Under the pieces are notes generated by a model. That model was given only the letters and a program-made list of their open reading frames with translations, did no database searches and was not told where the DNA came from. The position numbers were made by a program, and so were the translations under genes. Shown here piece by piece: positions 37,259-48,994 of a stretch of DNA of 64,000 nt; position 1 is the first letter of the stretch; every line of letters starts with the position of its first letter. Source of the stretch: Erigeron canadensis (Eukaryota; Streptophyta; Magnoliopsida; Asterales; Asteraceae); contig NC_057761.1 of the NCBI RefSeq assembly GCF_010389155.1, positions 48,284,213-48,348,212 of the forward strand. Direction: 5' to 3'.

Positions 37259-39507
37259 TGGTCTTTAGCCGTATGCTCCTTTTTCCAAAGGGTCTTTTAA
37301 GGTTTTGAGACTAAACACTTTGTTTCCTCTTACCTAAGTTCTTGCCTTTAGCTTTACGGTTGTTTTGCTTTCTAAACCATTCCCCCCTTGATCATAAGAA
37401 CTTGGGGTATCTCAGATTTCTTGGACGGTTTTCTTCATACTCAATCAACTTGATATGAAGTCCAACTATGCTATGCAAATCTGCAATTATCACTTATGCC
37501 AATAAGAATCGACAGAAGATACGCATAGTTAAACCTTTCCATAATGCTCAAAGTGACTCTTCATCTTGAGTACATGAGCACTCACCGGTTTCCTATACTC
37601 GTGTTCAAGTTATAGAGTGACTCAATTAGCTCAAGTAATTTCATCTCCAACTTGTTTTCCGTACATAGACTTGAGTTATTTGATCATATCACACGGATTT
37701 TGCAATCCGAATTGCTTTTTGAAGTTTAGGAGACATGCTTCTAGCATCAAATAAGCAACCTCAATGTGTCTATTGTACCGAGTATTTTATGCTTCCAACT
37801 GCAAAGCAGTGGCATTCGCATTAGGAATAGCGGTATCTGAGTTTCAATGACATCAGTTTTCTTTTCAACTCTTAGAACAATTCTCTATTGACAAAAACAG
37901 TCATTGAAATTGGTTTTAGAAAGTTTTCTCTTTCTAGCATCGACCTGAAAGCCGATTGGTGTATGTTTTGTGAAGGATTTGTTGCCATTTACAAAACAGA
38001 TTTAAGTTCAATTATCGGTATTTTCGATAATCAATCCTTGAGAAATTAATTACCCAAATGTTTATGGAATAAACAATTAATCTCATCAAGGCTAGGATCC
38101 AATTGACATGCAACCATTTCGTCAGTTGAGGTGCTAGAAATGATTGCACTCAAAAGGTAAGTGACGACCAGTAATTGCATTACAAGTGCAATTCCTAGAT
38201 AGTATGGGACCTACGTAAGACGCTCGATTCATCAAGCGATCTTTTGTAGTCATGTTTTGTCCCATCTTTTGCCACGGGTCAAGGTCTCACCGCTTAACTC
38301 GCTTTAAGTCGTCCAACTAAGAACGTGCAAAATTGACCACCACTGTGTACCAGTGAATGGGTTTTGCCATGCAATTGTCATTTCACCACTGTGTACCAGT
38401 GAGTAAAATAACGACCCCATAGTCTTAGCAACACAAGAGAGCTCGGTAGCTCCATTTGAACGCACAAAGAAGCGCAAGGGCAAAGGTATGCGATAAAAGC
38501 GATTTAAAAACCCGCCCTTTTAGAAGGCTAGCGCACTCCGGCTTATACCTCTCTTAGAGTTTATTCAAATGGGTGAGCCGATGTATCTCAAGGTCGTAGG
38601 ACTCCAATTTTATTAAAAAATCTCTTATTTCGATATTGCTTAGTCAAGTTTATCTTTTCTCAAAACAATTTTACATCACAATTTATATCTCAATAAATAT
38701 GCAAAATTATAAACTATAACTATTTAAGCATGCAACGAGTTATGGTAGGCCACCTAAACATGTCACTATGGTTTATCTATGTCTAATCCGGCTCCCCCTT
38801 CAAAGAAGAGGACCACATACATCAAGTTACCTTGATTGCGTAAGCCTTAAACATGTACAACACAAACTATTATCATATAATCACATAGTTAGCTTTCTGG
38901 AAATTCCAGTAGCTTCACGACCTGTTTAGACCTGTTTCTGGTCCGATTCAGATTTCGAGCAGAACTACAAAGTTTTAGCCCTATGTGTTTAGAATCTACA
39001 GTTCAAAGCACGACCTCTAACTCATTACGGATTAAAAGATATGATTTTTTTAGTAAACTGTCGCAAAACAGAAAGTTTATACGAAAAATTCACATTGTCA
39101 CACAATTAATTATACAATTATCTAGCATAATTAACCCTAATGATCAAGATTTCATATCAATATATCTAAGTAAAAATCATGAATGATTTGCATGAAAAAT
39201 TCATGATTTTTTTACTTCTTTTTAACAATTAAAAATAAAGGTACAACACATAATTACATACAATTTATCACATAAACATGTAATTAATCAAAACTTGGAT
39301 TAGGAACCTTAAAAAAAACTTTTTTTTTATTTTCTGGAAAAAACTTTCGAACCATATATATATATTAAATAAAACCTTTTTCTTATTAAATAATGTAATT
39401 AAATTACAAAAACAATTTAACTATATATATATTCGAAAATTGAAGATCAAGAACCTTAACCCCCCTTCAAGTTTTGATCTTTTGGTAATCAAAAAACATA
39501 CATAGTA

Positions 39508-39521
39508 GGCTCGTGATACCA
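39508..39521 (-). other. Copia primer-binding site
   Basis: The minus-strand sequence TGGTATCACGAGCC begins one base inside the 5' LTR. It matches the initiator-methionine tRNA 3' end used by copia elements (TGGTATCAGAGC) with one inserted C. Confidence 0.8.
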
Positions 39522-39522
39522 C

Positions 39523-40216
39523 TGTTGGGTTTTATAACTAATTATCACAACAAATCACAAAGCACGCAACGGAAGACAAGATCTGTGTAGTTTAATTAAT
39601 TAACCAAAGTATAGAATTTGTACCTTATAATGGAGAGATTGAAGATAAGAACAAGGTTTAACTTAACCTCTCTACGATTGCACACTCAACTGTGGAATGT
39701 ATGTATGCTAGTACTTGATCACGAACCGAACAACCCTTTGTTTCTAGCTACTACTATCGACCCAAGCAAAAACCAAAAACCCTTTTCTTCTTGTGGTAGT
39801 CGAACGAACCAAGGGGAGAGAGAGAGAAGAGATTTTTAGGGTTTTAGAAAACCTAATTAATTGTGTGTGAAAAACAATTAACCTAGGCTTCTATTTATAG
39901 ACTTAGGAAACTTAATGGCCAAGTCTTGAGGGTTTTGGACCCCTTTGGTCGACTGTCCCCCCCCCCCCCTAGAACATTCTAGAGGGGTTTCCTAATTGTT
40001 TCCTAATTCCAACTCTTCTCCGTTAAGTCCGTTAATTAAGTACCGTTAACTTTTAACTCTTTTAACGAACCTCCGTTAGTTTTCCGTGATCAAATTAATT
40101 AATCAATTACATTTAATATATTAATCAATTTATAGTTACATTCACGTTGAGGTGTGACCCCGTAGGCTTAAATACTTTTCGGACATACGTTCATTTTACG
40201 TAATCATATTCCAACA
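39523..40216 (-). repeat. 5' LTR of the copia element
   Basis: 694 bp, the same length as its partner. Mismatches to the other LTR are scattered (for example AGCACGCAACGG versus AGCACGGAACGG, ATCTGTGTAG versus ATCTATGTAG). It contains a C13-14 run near 39958-39970. The host target duplication ACAAG follows at 40217-40221. Confidence 0.95.
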
Positions 40217-40221
40217 ACAAG

Positions 40222-41354
40222 TTCTTATAAAACTTAGTTTCTTGACTCATTGCCTAACACAGATGATGTTGAGTTTAAATTTAAGTGGTTTTCTTATGAT
40301 TAGTTGAATACTCATCAGGTTCAGATTTATTTTATTTCTAATGTATTCTTGTAAATTTTTATTCACATTAGTATGATTTATGTTATTATGTACTTGTTTT
40401 ATACTTTTATTCATGTTATGTTATATCGTGTTTATTACTTTACTAGTTAATCAAATAAAGTTCAACCCGGACGGTTTAATTTGAATTTTTCAAAACCAAA
40501 AAATATGTATAAAAATATACCATGTAAATTGTGTTGTGGATACATAGAGTACTTGAAGGCTGAAGCAACTTAAAGGTATTAAATTAAACCCACATAGATT
40601 AAGAAAACCTTACATAGTTTTCTACCCATAAGGATCCAAGTCTAGCTCACTAGAATATAATTGTAAGATTTTGTGGTTAATACCCTTCACAATTGATTTA
40701 AGTACAAGCATAAGATGTTTAGGCTTTATTTTCTTTTGGTTAAAAGGATTTGTTTATATTGGATTTTCAATATATCTATTAAAACTTGTTTCCCGTGTGT
40801 ATACATAGAGTTTATAACTTTATATCAAATCTCTTAATTAATTAATCTAATTTATTCAGTTTCTAATGAATTTGATCAATCTATATTTTATAATTAAATT
40901 CCCAAAAACTGTATTTTCATTGAGTTTTCCAAGAGTAATTTTGTTTCAACTTTATCTTGTTTTGTTTTCAAGGATTAATTATTACGAGTAATATTAATAT
41001 GATGATGAAAAGAATGCATGAGTAGTTGAGTTCGCGTATAAAAAGAAATAAGAAATAAGAAATTCCAAAGAGAGTTATGGATATCACATTATATGTGTAA
41101 TATATGTATCATATATGTTAAGTATTTCTTTCAAAACAATTAATTTCCACCGTATAACCCATACACTATGATGACATTTCCTTTTATTTTTAGGTATTAC
41201 AAGTCAAAATGATATTGATGAGCATTAAATTGAGCTTGATTTACTCAATGTCTACAAATGTTGCTTATATAATATAAAGAGTCATTTACAACCATAACCA
41301 CGTTAAGAGTGTTACACTTGATATTGGGGAGGTGTGGAACGGTAGATCATCAAG
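40222..41354. other. Intergenic DNA after the copia insertion
   Basis: Apart from the last few codons of the interrupted host frame at the left edge, this is AT-rich DNA without a recognisable gene. It includes the promoter side of the cysteine-rich gene. Confidence 0.4.
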
Positions 41355-42335
41355 ATGAGAACAGGGTATGTCTTGAACATCAAGGCCAATGGTTTGATTA
41401 CTGTAATAGTCTTTTTAATGCTACTAGTCCAACCAGGGAGGGGCGGGGTGTATTTATGTTGGGGAGGATGTCTAAATCAATGTACGTTTCTTTCTGATAA
41501 GAAACCCAATGAAAAAATTCCATGTTTTTGGAATTGTGTGAACAAATGTTTTCCTCAACTTAATCAAAATAATGCTGGTCCCATCCGTCCGGGCAATATG
41601 CAATTAGATGCGATGAGCCTTAGTAAATCATCACCGGCTAGCGAAATTCCGGGCTCTTCAGTTTCAAATGATCATCCCCATAGACCTATTACTAGTAAAT
41701 CAAAGTTTCTTCAGTTCGGGTTGGGCAAAAAGTACTATTGCATCATTGGTTGTTCTTTGCAAAGTTGTATGATGCCGACTCGTGGTACGTTTTTTCGCTC
41801 TATGTGTATATCTTGTTAATATTTCTGTCTTATTAAACATGTTAAGTTAACAAAAAAAAATCAATTAGTTATGATATTTTTTCTTCTGTTCCAAGATACT
41901 ACATCTTATATTAATTAGAAATATTTATTGTATTTCTAACTACATTCTGTATATTAACTACAGTCAATTTTTCAAAATATATATATATTTACTAAATTTG
42001 ACCTTTGGAGTATATTTTTTCTATTGACAAATATAGTTGTAAGTAGTTTGTTACCTCACAGTGGTAATTAGCACTTGGAGTTGAACTCGAAACATTTGAA
42101 GAGGACAAAGTCCCCCACATGCTCCTTAGCTCACTAAACCAAAAACTTATTGATCTGATAACTTTTATATTGAACAAAGCCAACTTCATTTTAATTACGT
42201 TAATATTAACTAAAATTTTCAACATTATTGACTGAGTTTATTATCTTCTTCTGTATGATGTATGATTTGAATTGAATTGCAGCCAACATAGATTTGAAGA
42301 CCTGCTTGGTAAGGTGCGCCAAGAAATGCAAATAA
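41355..42335 (+). CDS. Small secreted cysteine-rich protein, thionin-like/helical-hairpin type
   Basis: Two exons, 41355-41784 and 42283-42335, join with phase-1 GT-AG splicing to 160 aa. Residues ~13-27 are a hydrophobic signal-peptide core (LITVIVFLMLLV) ending at PGRGG, so secretion is likely. The 12 cysteines sit in four triplets: C35-C39-C43, C57-C61-C65, C129-C133-C138 and C151-C155-C159, mostly spaced C-x3-C-x3-C. Triplets 1-2 and 3-4 are each ~12-13 residues apart, and a Cys-free, Ser/Pro-rich linker of ~63 residues parts the two pairs. The second exon supplies only the last triplet. The pattern recalls plant thionin-like and alpha-hairpinin peptides (paired CX3C helices), which are defence- or reproduction-related; that link is inference. 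An earlier in-window ATG at 41309 is in another frame. Confidence 0.65.
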
Positions 42336-42814
42336 ACGGAAAGTATCTTAATTTGGCTTATGGAATGGAATGATATATAATAAAATGTTTTTCCTTCCTT
42401 GTTAAGATAATGCATTTTCTTTTTTTATTTATTAATGATGTTGGTTTATCTATCACTAACATAATATTAATTCTCTAGATTTCTTTATGGTCCTTATCTA
42501 TTATCTATAACACCTTTATAATAAAAATAATTTATCACCTTCCAATTTCCATGTTTAGAACTTTTGATATGAAATATATCTATTTTACTCTTATGTTTAC
42601 AATTCCAATTCAATGTATTTGGTACATTATTTCTGAAAATGATTTGTAACATGTAAAAGTCAAACCACCAATCTATCTTTTATTATATTAAAGCATAGTT
42701 GTTTAAATAACTTATTGACCAATCATAGCTCTCGATTTCTTAATATTAATAATAATGTCGTAAGTCTCGTGTTCAGTTGGATACAGATCTAAAATCTAGC
42801 AGTATATTATAAAA
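42336..42814. other. Intergenic DNA
   Basis: AT-rich 3' flank of the cysteine-rich gene; nothing recognised. Confidence 0.35.
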
Positions 42815-43666
42815 CTAGATTAAACTCATGCGTTGCATGGTAAATACCTTTTGTTATAAAAATATGTTAAATATTGTACCAACAACATATTCAAATGTAA
42901 ATTTACGCAAATAAATCATAAATGAATATATTTTAAGTCATGCAAACATGTAACAACAAAAGAACTAAAAAAATAAAGTATATAAATAAGTACGTAAGTA
43001 AGTTTAAAATTTGAAAGTTTTTATTCCATATATAATTATTCACTAAACAATTTGACTAAGTATTTCCTTTAAATAATATAACAAAATACTAATAAGAAGA
43101 AAAAAAGAAAAGAAAAATAAACAAAAAGTTTAGTTGATGCTCAATAACTTGAATCACATTAACCTTAAACTATTCACATTAAATAAAATTAAATTTTTTT
43201 TAACTATAGTAGATACATAAACAAAAATTTTGTTAAAAAACCAAAGTTATAAAACTTATTTGAATTCTATTAAGTACAACAAAATTTAATGATCCTAGGC
43301 TACCCGTAATACATATCTAACCATATTAAAATAATATTAATTAATTAATCTTTAATAATTGAAAAACCCTAATCCATATCCCAAATTATACATGATACGA
43401 TCTTTTATGGAGATTGGTTATGTATATTTGATAAATATTTTATAAAGAAACTGATATATAAATGATAACTAAATTTGATAAAATATTTATTTATTATTGA
43501 TTTGTTGGTGATTAGGATTAGAATATGATAAATTGGAATATGATATAACAATATTAAATGTGAAATAGATAGAAAATCGCCACATATGAAAAATGTTTAT
43601 TTGTTAAAAAGATAGGATAGCAACATAGAATTTTTCATATCCTCTTTTAGTTATATAGAGAGAAGA
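42815..43666 (-). mobile_element. Non-autonomous Helitron, minus orientation
   Basis: Read on the minus strand, the element starts TCTTCTCTCTATATAACTAA after an A. It ends with a short hairpin (ATGC AAC GCAT), then GAGTTTAATCTAG followed by T. These are the Helitron TC start, terminal hairpin, CTAG end and A/T insertion site. The 852-bp body is AT-rich without Rep/helicase coding sequence. Confidence 0.7.
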
Positions 43667-43679
43667 TTAGCTTCTTATT

Positions 43680-43945
43680 TATGGAAATGTTAAAACTTGT
43701 GTAATATTTACACATAGCACCCTTTAAAATGTTTGTATCTACACTACCCACCTACCGTTAATAGTTAAATTACAATATCAATAATTAATTTTTCAAAATA
43801 TCCACATTAATCCTTTACATCGATTACTTTTACATCAATAACTTACATCATTTGACAATGCCTCCGCCACTAACAATCGTCTCCACCACCACACGGTCGT
43901 CACGACGACTACCGCCGCATTGCGCGGGTACCGTGATATAATCTT
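43680..43945. repeat. Helitron-like terminal remnant
   Basis: This segment runs from CACCCTTTAAAATG through repeated TTTACATC and ends in CCGCCGCATTGCGCGGGTACC. Related, more degraded copies end near 46508 (CCGCCGTAATGCATGAGTACC) and 61670 (CACCGCATTGCGCAGATATC). The GC-rich hairpin near the end resembles Helitron 3' ends, but no CTAG terminus is present. Confidence 0.4.
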
Positions 43946-44435
43946 TAAAAAATATACAGGGGTATGCTTCCTATCATAATATACGGGATAAGGATCAAAC
44001 AACTAGGGAACGTTTTAGATGTGTGAATGTATCTTTTGCACGTATGAAGTAAACTTTAGAACGCAAATATATATTATGCAGTATTTACCATCGTATTTTC
44101 GCAACAAAGTACATACACATGCCTGAATCCATCAATGGTATGGGGTTGTATATATTCAGGTTCAATTTGCAATAAAATTTTCAATTGTGTTTCATTGAAC
44201 TCTTTAGATGTACGTTGATATGGAAAATGATTAATGTGTCTAAAAATGTAGGCCTAAAAAGAAAGAGTTGACATATGACATAATCAATGTAAAGATTAAG
44301 AAAGAGAAAATGTAAAATCCACGTGACAAAATTAAATGGATTAGACATAATTTTAGGCATAATTATTAGGCATGTCTATCATTACTCCGTTGATATTACG
44401 AGTAGTTCAATCTTTTATAATTATGGTGGTCAAAT

Positions 44436-44437
44436 TG

Positions 44438-44490
<53 letters not shown>
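44436..44490. repeat. (TA)n microsatellite
   Basis: A nearly pure AT dinucleotide run of about 50 bp directly precedes the minisatellite element. Confidence 0.9.
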
Positions 44491-44491
<1 letters not shown>

Positions 44492-44492
<1 letters not shown>

Positions 44493-45632
44493 GGGTAGAG
44501 ATCCTGGAAGAAAGTGTCTTAAGAAGAGAAGGTCATATAGGCCAATTAGAACGCGACATGTGTCAAAATGGAAAAAAAATGCGCGGTGGCATTTTGGTAA
44601 ATAAATCAAACTTTTTTGAAGCTTGGTCAGCCTGGGTTCTAGGTCAGCTTAGGTTCTGATCAGCTTGGTAGGTCAACTTGGGTTCTGGGTTAGCTTGGTT
44701 GCTCAACTTGGTCTGGGTCAGCTTGGGTTCTAATCAGCTTGGTTGGTCAGCATGATCAGTTTGGTCAGATTGGGGTTAGGGTCAGGTTGGGTCAGCTTAG
44801 TTAGCTTGGGTTGGGTTAGGTTGACACAATCTACACAAATATAGATTATGGGTTTTGGGTCAGCTTGGGGTTAGGTTGGGTCAGCTTGGGGTTGGGTTGG
44901 GTCAACTTGGGGTCTGGTTCAGGTTGGGTCAGATTGGGTCAGTTTGGTTAGCTTGGGTTGGGTCAGCTTGACACAATCTACACAAATGTAGATTAATCTA
45001 CACAAATGTAGCTAATTGGTTTTGGATCAGCTTGGGTTCAGCTTAGGGTTGGGTTGGGTCAGCTTGGGGTCTGGGTCAGGTTGGGTCAGTTTGGTTAGCT
45101 TGGGTTGGGTCAGCTTGACACAATCTACACAAATGTAGATAATGGGTTTTGGATCAGCTTGGGGTCAGCTAATGGGTTTTGGATCAGCTTGGGGTCAGCT
45201 TGGGGTTGGGTTGGGTTAGCTTGGGGTCTGGGTCAGGTTGGGTCAACTTGGTTAGCTTGGGTTGGGTCAGCTTGACAGAAAACTACACATAATCTACACA
45301 AATGTAGATCCCAAGCTGACCCAGATTCTAGGCTGACCAAGCTGACCCATAACCCAGGCTGACCAATCTGACCCAACCAAGCTGACTAACCAAGCTGATC
45401 AGAACCCAAGCTGACCCAGAACCCAAACTGACCAACCAAGCTGACAAACCAAGCTGATCATAACCCAAGCTGACCCAGACCCAGGCTGACCCAAAACCAG
45501 GCTGACAAAAGTTTGATTTATTTACAAAAATGCCACTGTTTTTTTTTTTAAATCCACATGTCACGTTCTGATTGGTTCATAAGACATTCTCTCTTCTCTC
45601 CTTAAAGACACCTTCTTATTTGATATTTCTCA
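44492..45632. mobile_element. Inverted-repeat element filled with a GGTCAGCTTGGG minisatellite (element D)
   Basis: The outer arms are inverted copies: left AAGAAAGTGTCTTAAGAAG ... GAACGCGACATGTG ... GTAAATAAATCAAACTTTT matches the inverted right end AAGAAGGTGTCTTTAAGG ... GAACGTGACATGTG ... GTAAATAAATCAAACTTTT. Inside is a degenerate minisatellite built from GGTCAGCTTGGG / GGTTGGGT words. A higher-order unit of ~130-160 bp is marked by ACACAATCTACACAAATGTAG. Orientation flips near 45310, so the right third carries the complementary words (CCAAGCTGACC). ORFs here are repeat translations, not genes. Confidence 0.75.
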
Positions 45633-45907
45633 TATATATATATATTCAAGGTACGTGGTAAGTATTGGGTTTTGGAAATGGTGTAAATGTCATTGAATAT
45701 CTAATGGTTTGATCGACTACTTCAAGTAATGGTATGATTAGTCGCACCATGACTAATAGTACTGCTCGAAAAACGTATATAGTCTTGATAAGATACACGT
45801 AAAAAAAAATGTACTCGAATATAATTAAAAGCTACAATATCGAACTATGTGTCACATTTAATTCGAGTAAAATAACATTTTGCAAGTTGCAATTGCAACA
45901 AATCTTA

Positions 45908-46199
45908 GGGCGCGTTTGGTTCGCGAAATGTTTTTGGAAGGAATGAAATCTTTCAAAGGAATTGAAATCTGAAGGAATGGAATTTGACGGAATGTTTTTG
46001 ATTTTTTGAAGATTCAAGTGAGGGACGGAATGAGATTCCTTCCCCCATCTCCAAGGAATGGAGATTCCATCAAATGAGGGAATGTTAACATTCCAACGAA
46101 ATGTGATTCCTCCATCTTTAACCAACCAAACACACTAAGGAATGAAATTCAATTCCAATTCCATCAGATTTCATCAAATTCTGTGAACCAAACGCGACC
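45908..46199. mobile_element. PIF/Harbinger-like MITE with TTA duplication
   Basis: The ends are GGGCGCGTTTGGTTCGCG and, inverted, GGTCGCGTTTGGTTCACAG. TTA flanks both sides (45905-45907, 46200-46202). The 292-bp interior is full of GGAATG/CATTCC words and can fold on itself. It lies ~580 bp upstream of the coiled-coil gene. Confidence 0.85.
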
Positions 46200-46249
46200 T
46201 TAGGGTGGGGGAGTACCTTCCCGTCCCTCCCGCCCGTTAGGTAGAAATA

Positions 46250-46412
46250 AAATAAATAATTTTATTTCTTTTATTAATTCAAAATCTTTTATTATAAAAA
46301 CCGTACATCGATAAATTATAAAAATTATATCGGTATTTGTAAAATTTCATGATCTTTCATTAAAGTGGTAATTCGATATACTTTCGGCGAATTTTTAAAT
46401 CCAAGGGCGGAG
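46250..46412 (-). repeat. Dispersed repeat, second copy
   Basis: This is the reverse-complement counterpart of 15355-15500. On the minus strand it reads AAATTCGCCGAAAGTATATC ... ATCGATGTACGGTTTTT. Copies are diverged; no coding content. Confidence 0.6.
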
Positions 46413-46775
46413 CCCGTCAGGTAGATGACCCCATCACTGCTACCGTTGCCACGGCGCCATTACATCACCACCCCATCATCACCTTCATTACCGCCGTAAT
46501 GCATGAGTACCTTTATCTCGTATACTATAATAATTCATGTAAAATTGTTTATATTTGTGTATTTATTTATTTTTTATTTGTTGCAACTAAAAGCATACAG
46601 TGACCCAACAGTGCCAAAAATAATACAGTACTCTATAAAAAAAAGTTTGAAGAGCCAATCAGCCAATTTAAAACGCAGCGGAATAGCGGATGGCGCCAAA
46701 CATATAAAAAGAAGAAAGTAGCTCTGTGAATTTCAATCAGGGTCTCAAAAATCCCAAATCAACCATCTTCCTTCA

Positions 46776-46885
46776 ATGGCGTCCTCTTCACCGCCGATTT
46801 CACTTTCCGATAACACGCACCTCATTCCACTCTCCGACGCCCACTCCTCTCTTTCCTCTGTCATCTACGGTACCTCTCCCCCCCC

Positions 46886-46916
<31 letters not shown>

Positions 46917-48779
46917 CACACACACACATACAGACACCTGATAATTACTTTCGAAATCAACGAATGATCGAAGCTCAATTTTGAATAAATTTTTGCATCA
47001 TGTTAACCTAATTTATTACTACTTATATAATTAGGTTAATAGATTCATAAGCATCTTTCCGATTAGGTTAGAATGTATCATATGCATATTACTACATTTA
47101 ATATAACTTTGTTAGTGTATCGTATTTGATTATTTGTTATAATTAGATTCGAGAAGGCTATTCGGTTATTATTTCCTATACTGCAAGCATTTGTACCGAA
47201 TGTTGATCCTAAATAGTTAGTAATTTAGATTCACATAGTTTTCCGATAAGATATTCAAACTGCGTTATGTATGTTATGATTAGATGAGTTACGTTTTCCT
47301 AAGTTATGCGTAATACATTTTGTTTACGTTTGTCGTAGTTGATTGTGTATTAAAGTGAAATCTCAGAACACTGTATGCATTTTATTCTTAGTACTATGAT
47401 AATTTAGGCTAAATGTTGACATATTAAGTTACTTATTTAGAATGGCACGCATTTTTAGCTGAAGTTTTGTTACAAGTCTGTTTTAAGGAATATAGTTTTA
47501 TAGATTAATATCGAGATACAAAGGTATACGAGTGAATTTGCTATCTCGTTTATTTTCGTGCTTGTGTTTGGTTTCTAATTGTCATGATGATTTCAGCTAG
47601 AGGAAAGAAGAAAGAGGAAAGCTAGGGGTTAGTATCAGCTTACACTACTAAAGACAGTATAGTTTTACGTCTGACAAAGTGACAATATTATAAATCCAAA
47701 TAACAACTAAGAAAAAGACTAGTTTATTGTGAGTAGACTTATCAAATCTAATTCTTTGTGTAGGCAATGGTATTTGGTTTTTATATGATAGTTATCCTGT
47801 TATTAAGCAAATGTAATTTCGTTACTCAATGATTCTTGTTTGAAGTGTTTAATTAATTCGTGATTGGTCTATACAAAATATCCGATTGCTGGCCATTGGT
47901 GATAAGACCACAATCCGTAATTCTATAGACTTAACCAAGATCAGGATATAATAAGTTTTAAATTTGTATTTGCCCCATGGTACAGTTACCACTCTGATAA
48001 GTGTCACAGCTACTCATGTTTGTAAGTTTAACTTCTACTGTTGCGTGTAATGAATACATATCTGATGAGGTTTGTTAACTTTAATATATGCAAAAGCTTT
48101 ATTTTCTCTACTTTGAATGGTTCTGCTTCCATCTTATATAGTAATTTGATCACTCTTGTGTATTCGCAGATCTTTCGCAGCAAGTGCAAGCTGGGATGGA
48201 AAATATGCTTAAGATGATCACGTGAGTAAACTCCTTAGAATACCAGTATTGACGTTAGATTAATGGCCAGTATTCACTCAATTAACAAAGCGATTGTGAG
48301 AGCTTTATGAGAAGTACTGTTTTTGCCTGATTATCTCATTTCACTCTTTTACATGCCATTTGACTAAGTATATGCTCACACTCTCTAATTAATATAATGG
48401 CCCTTTGTGATGGCACCTGATAATATCTCGTTTGAAAGTCTTTATGCTCTCTTTGCCACCCCTATCCAGACTCTGATGGCTGACTCTTAATTCAATACTC
48501 GAGAGTTATCAAAGTGATCTTACCGGCTACTACTATTTAGTCTATGTGAATGATCACATTCATGAAGACGTCTTTCTGTCGCTCTTGTCTCTGTACTCAT
48601 TTCTAATTTATTTCCTACACAGTGAAATTGACCATAGCTCTGGTGGAATAATAGAAGACATTGAGAAATGCAGAGAGTCTGCTCTTGAGAGGAAAAGAAA
48701 TTTAGAGGATGACAAAGAGCGTTTCCAGAAAGCAGCTTACTCTGTGTTAGACATGCTGAATAACAGGGATCGTAGCTAA
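46776..48779 (+). CDS. Small conserved coiled-coil protein (BLOC-1-subunit-like?)
   Basis: Exons 46776-46869, 48170-48221 and 48623-48779 join in phase to 100 aa. The N-terminus is Ser-rich (MASSSPPISLSDNTHLIPLS). From residue ~30 the protein is predicted helical and charged: DLSQQVQAGMENMLKMI, then IIEDIEKCRESALERKRNLE and RFQKAAYSVLDMLNN, with heptad-like hydrophobic spacing. I believe close relatives exist across plants as a short uncharacterised protein. The C-terminal helix loosely recalls BLOC-1 subunit 2, but I would not assign that function. A CT-rich then (TA)n/(CA)n tract begins right after the exon-1 donor. The gene converges with the potassium channel gene, 215 bp away. Confidence 0.7.
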
Positions 48780-48994
48780 AATTCTGGTAAGCATTGACCC
48801 TTACTCATTTATTTTAATCTTTCGTACAGATAAATCTTTTGAAACTGTGTGAAACAGATGCTATATAATAGGTCATTATATTCTGTAATCCTTTATCTTA
48901 CATTCTGCATACGTATTTGCACACACTTTAAAAACTGAAGTTTAATGCAACTTCTTTTTTTGGAAAATGTTTTGGATGTTATATCCTCATGTAT

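Larger units (their letters stand above)
32676..40216 (-). mobile_element. Ty1/copia LTR retrotransposon, structurally complete but coding-dead
   Basis: Two 694-bp LTRs bound the element, with 5'-TG...CA-3' ends and the same 5-bp target duplication ACAAG outside (32671-32675 and 40217-40221). On the minus strand the order is 5' LTR (39523-40216), primer-binding site like the tRNA-iMet end, gag region, integrase, reverse transcriptase, RNase H, polypurine tract, 3' LTR (32676-33369). Integrase before reverse transcriptase is the copia order. I count about 14 mismatches between the LTRs (~2%), so insertion is fairly recent, under about 1 My if a typical plant rate holds. The pol frame is cut by several stops and frameshifts, so the copy is non-autonomous. 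Confidence 0.95.

Noticed and set aside
39508..39521. tRNA-like sequence
   Set aside because: It is the retrotransposon primer-binding site, not a tRNA gene; no cloverleaf is present.
44372..44659. 95-codon frame through the (TA)n run
   Set aside because: The Ile-Tyr repeat comes from the dinucleotide tract; nothing supports a protein.
45328..45564. 78-codon frame rich in Leu-Gly-Ser-Trp
   Set aside because: It is a direct translation of the GGTCAGCTTGGG minisatellite, open only because the repeat lacks stops in that frame.
46776..48779. Naming the coiled-coil protein BLOS2
   Set aside because: The resemblance is limited to a generic helical stretch; I kept it as a small conserved coiled-coil protein.
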